Assembly: GCA_003221985.1 (NCBI GenBank)
Contig: QHUQ01000096.1
Span: 1-6,668 of the forward strand
DNA length: 6,668 nt
Reading direction: 5' to 3'
Source of the DNA: Gemmatimonadota bacterium
GTDB taxonomy: Bacteria > Gemmatimonadota > Gemmatimonadetes > Gemmatimonadales > GWC2-71-9
Part shown: piece by piece, positions 6,385 to 6,668 of the stretch
Layout: every line of letters begins with the position of its first letter
Numbering within the stretch: the stretch's first letter is position 1
Position numbers and translations under genes: made by a program
Notes under the pieces: generated by a model
What the model saw: the letters and a program-made list of their open reading frames with translations, nothing else
The model's database searches: none
What the model was told of the DNA's origin: nothing

Positions 6385-6403
6385 AATTCATCCCGCAGCC
6401 GTA

Positions 6404-6668
6404 CTACAGCCCGCGTTCTAAGCCTAACGACACCCCGCGGCGTGACAACACCGGCCGCGAGCGGATCGCGCTCACGTCGAACCGCAGCGTCATGCCGCTG
6501 CCCGCGTTGTAGCGGATTCCCGCCACGCCGGTCTGCGTCTTGAGCGATTGGACCGCTCCACCCACCAGATAACTCTCGCGTCCCGCCGCTCCGAGCAGCG
6601 ACACCGTCGTGCGCCGCGTCAGCGAGCGAGTCGCGCGCAGCGACACCGCCGTGTCGGTGCGACGCGAC
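6404..6668 (-). CDS. C-terminal end of a probable outer-membrane beta-barrel protein (5' part outside window)
   Basis: The minus-strand frame is open from the right window edge to a TAG at 6406-6404, giving 87 visible residues and no start codon that must be the true one. The residues alternate polar and hydrophobic in short strands separated by turns (for example TTVSLLGAAGRES, TGVAGIRYNAGSGMTLRFDVSA, GVSLGLERGL), as in transmembrane beta-hairpins of outer-membrane proteins. The chain ends in Leu rather than the usual aromatic residue. Family and function cannot be given from this fragment. It is convergent with the membrane-protein gene, with the 28-bp palindrome between them. The reading is preferred over the overlapping plus-strand frame because of the strand pattern and the convergent layout around the palindrome. 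Confidence 0.6.
   Translation of the reverse strand, partial: SRRTDTAVSLRATRSLTRRTTVSLLGAAGRESYLVGGAVQSLKTQTGVAGIRYNAGSGMTLRFDVSAIRSRPVLSRRGVSLGLERGL

Overview
The window is GC-rich, tightly packed bacterial DNA. It holds six protein genes, two of them cut by the window edges, and no RNA gene, CRISPR array or insertion sequence that I can see. Several features suggest a soil-type Gram-negative bacterium: high GC, secreted proteins with a TonB-receptor-like carboxypeptidase-regulatory domain, an M19 dipeptidase, a molybdenum hydroxylase and an outer-membrane barrel tail. Acidobacteriota of the Vicinamibacteria type would fit, but that is an inference and no marker gene is present.

Minus strand, 4162 down to 1: an apparent three-gene operon. 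It starts with the [2Fe-2S] subunit (3677-4162) and the molybdopterin-binding subunit (1285-3684) of a xanthine dehydrogenase-family hydroxylase, which overlap by 8 nt. After a 34-nt gap with a good Shine-Dalgarno comes a secreted YfbK-type von Willebrand A protein (1250 to beyond position 1), which runs off the window and carries a carboxypeptidase-regulatory domain at its N-terminus. No FAD subunit or maturation gene is visible.

Plus strand, 4214 to 6352: divergent from the operon across about 50 bp. A secreted M19 membrane dipeptidase (4214-5329) is followed 57 bp later by an integral membrane protein of unknown function (5387-6352), built from two copies of a four-helix unit. A perfect 28-bp palindrome (6357-6384) then separates this gene from a convergent minus-strand gene (6404 to beyond 6668), whose visible C-terminus resembles an outer-membrane beta-barrel.

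I see no clear multi-gene undescribed system. The strongest oddities are inside genes. The dipeptidase lacks about 45 residues compared with its family, including a zinc-ligand histidine. Its signal peptide is encoded by an inverted array of octamer repeats that can fold into a 24-bp hairpin. The molybdenum subunit has Gln where the family's catalytic Glu normally sits. The two-fold duplicated membrane protein keeps the same polar residues in both halves.
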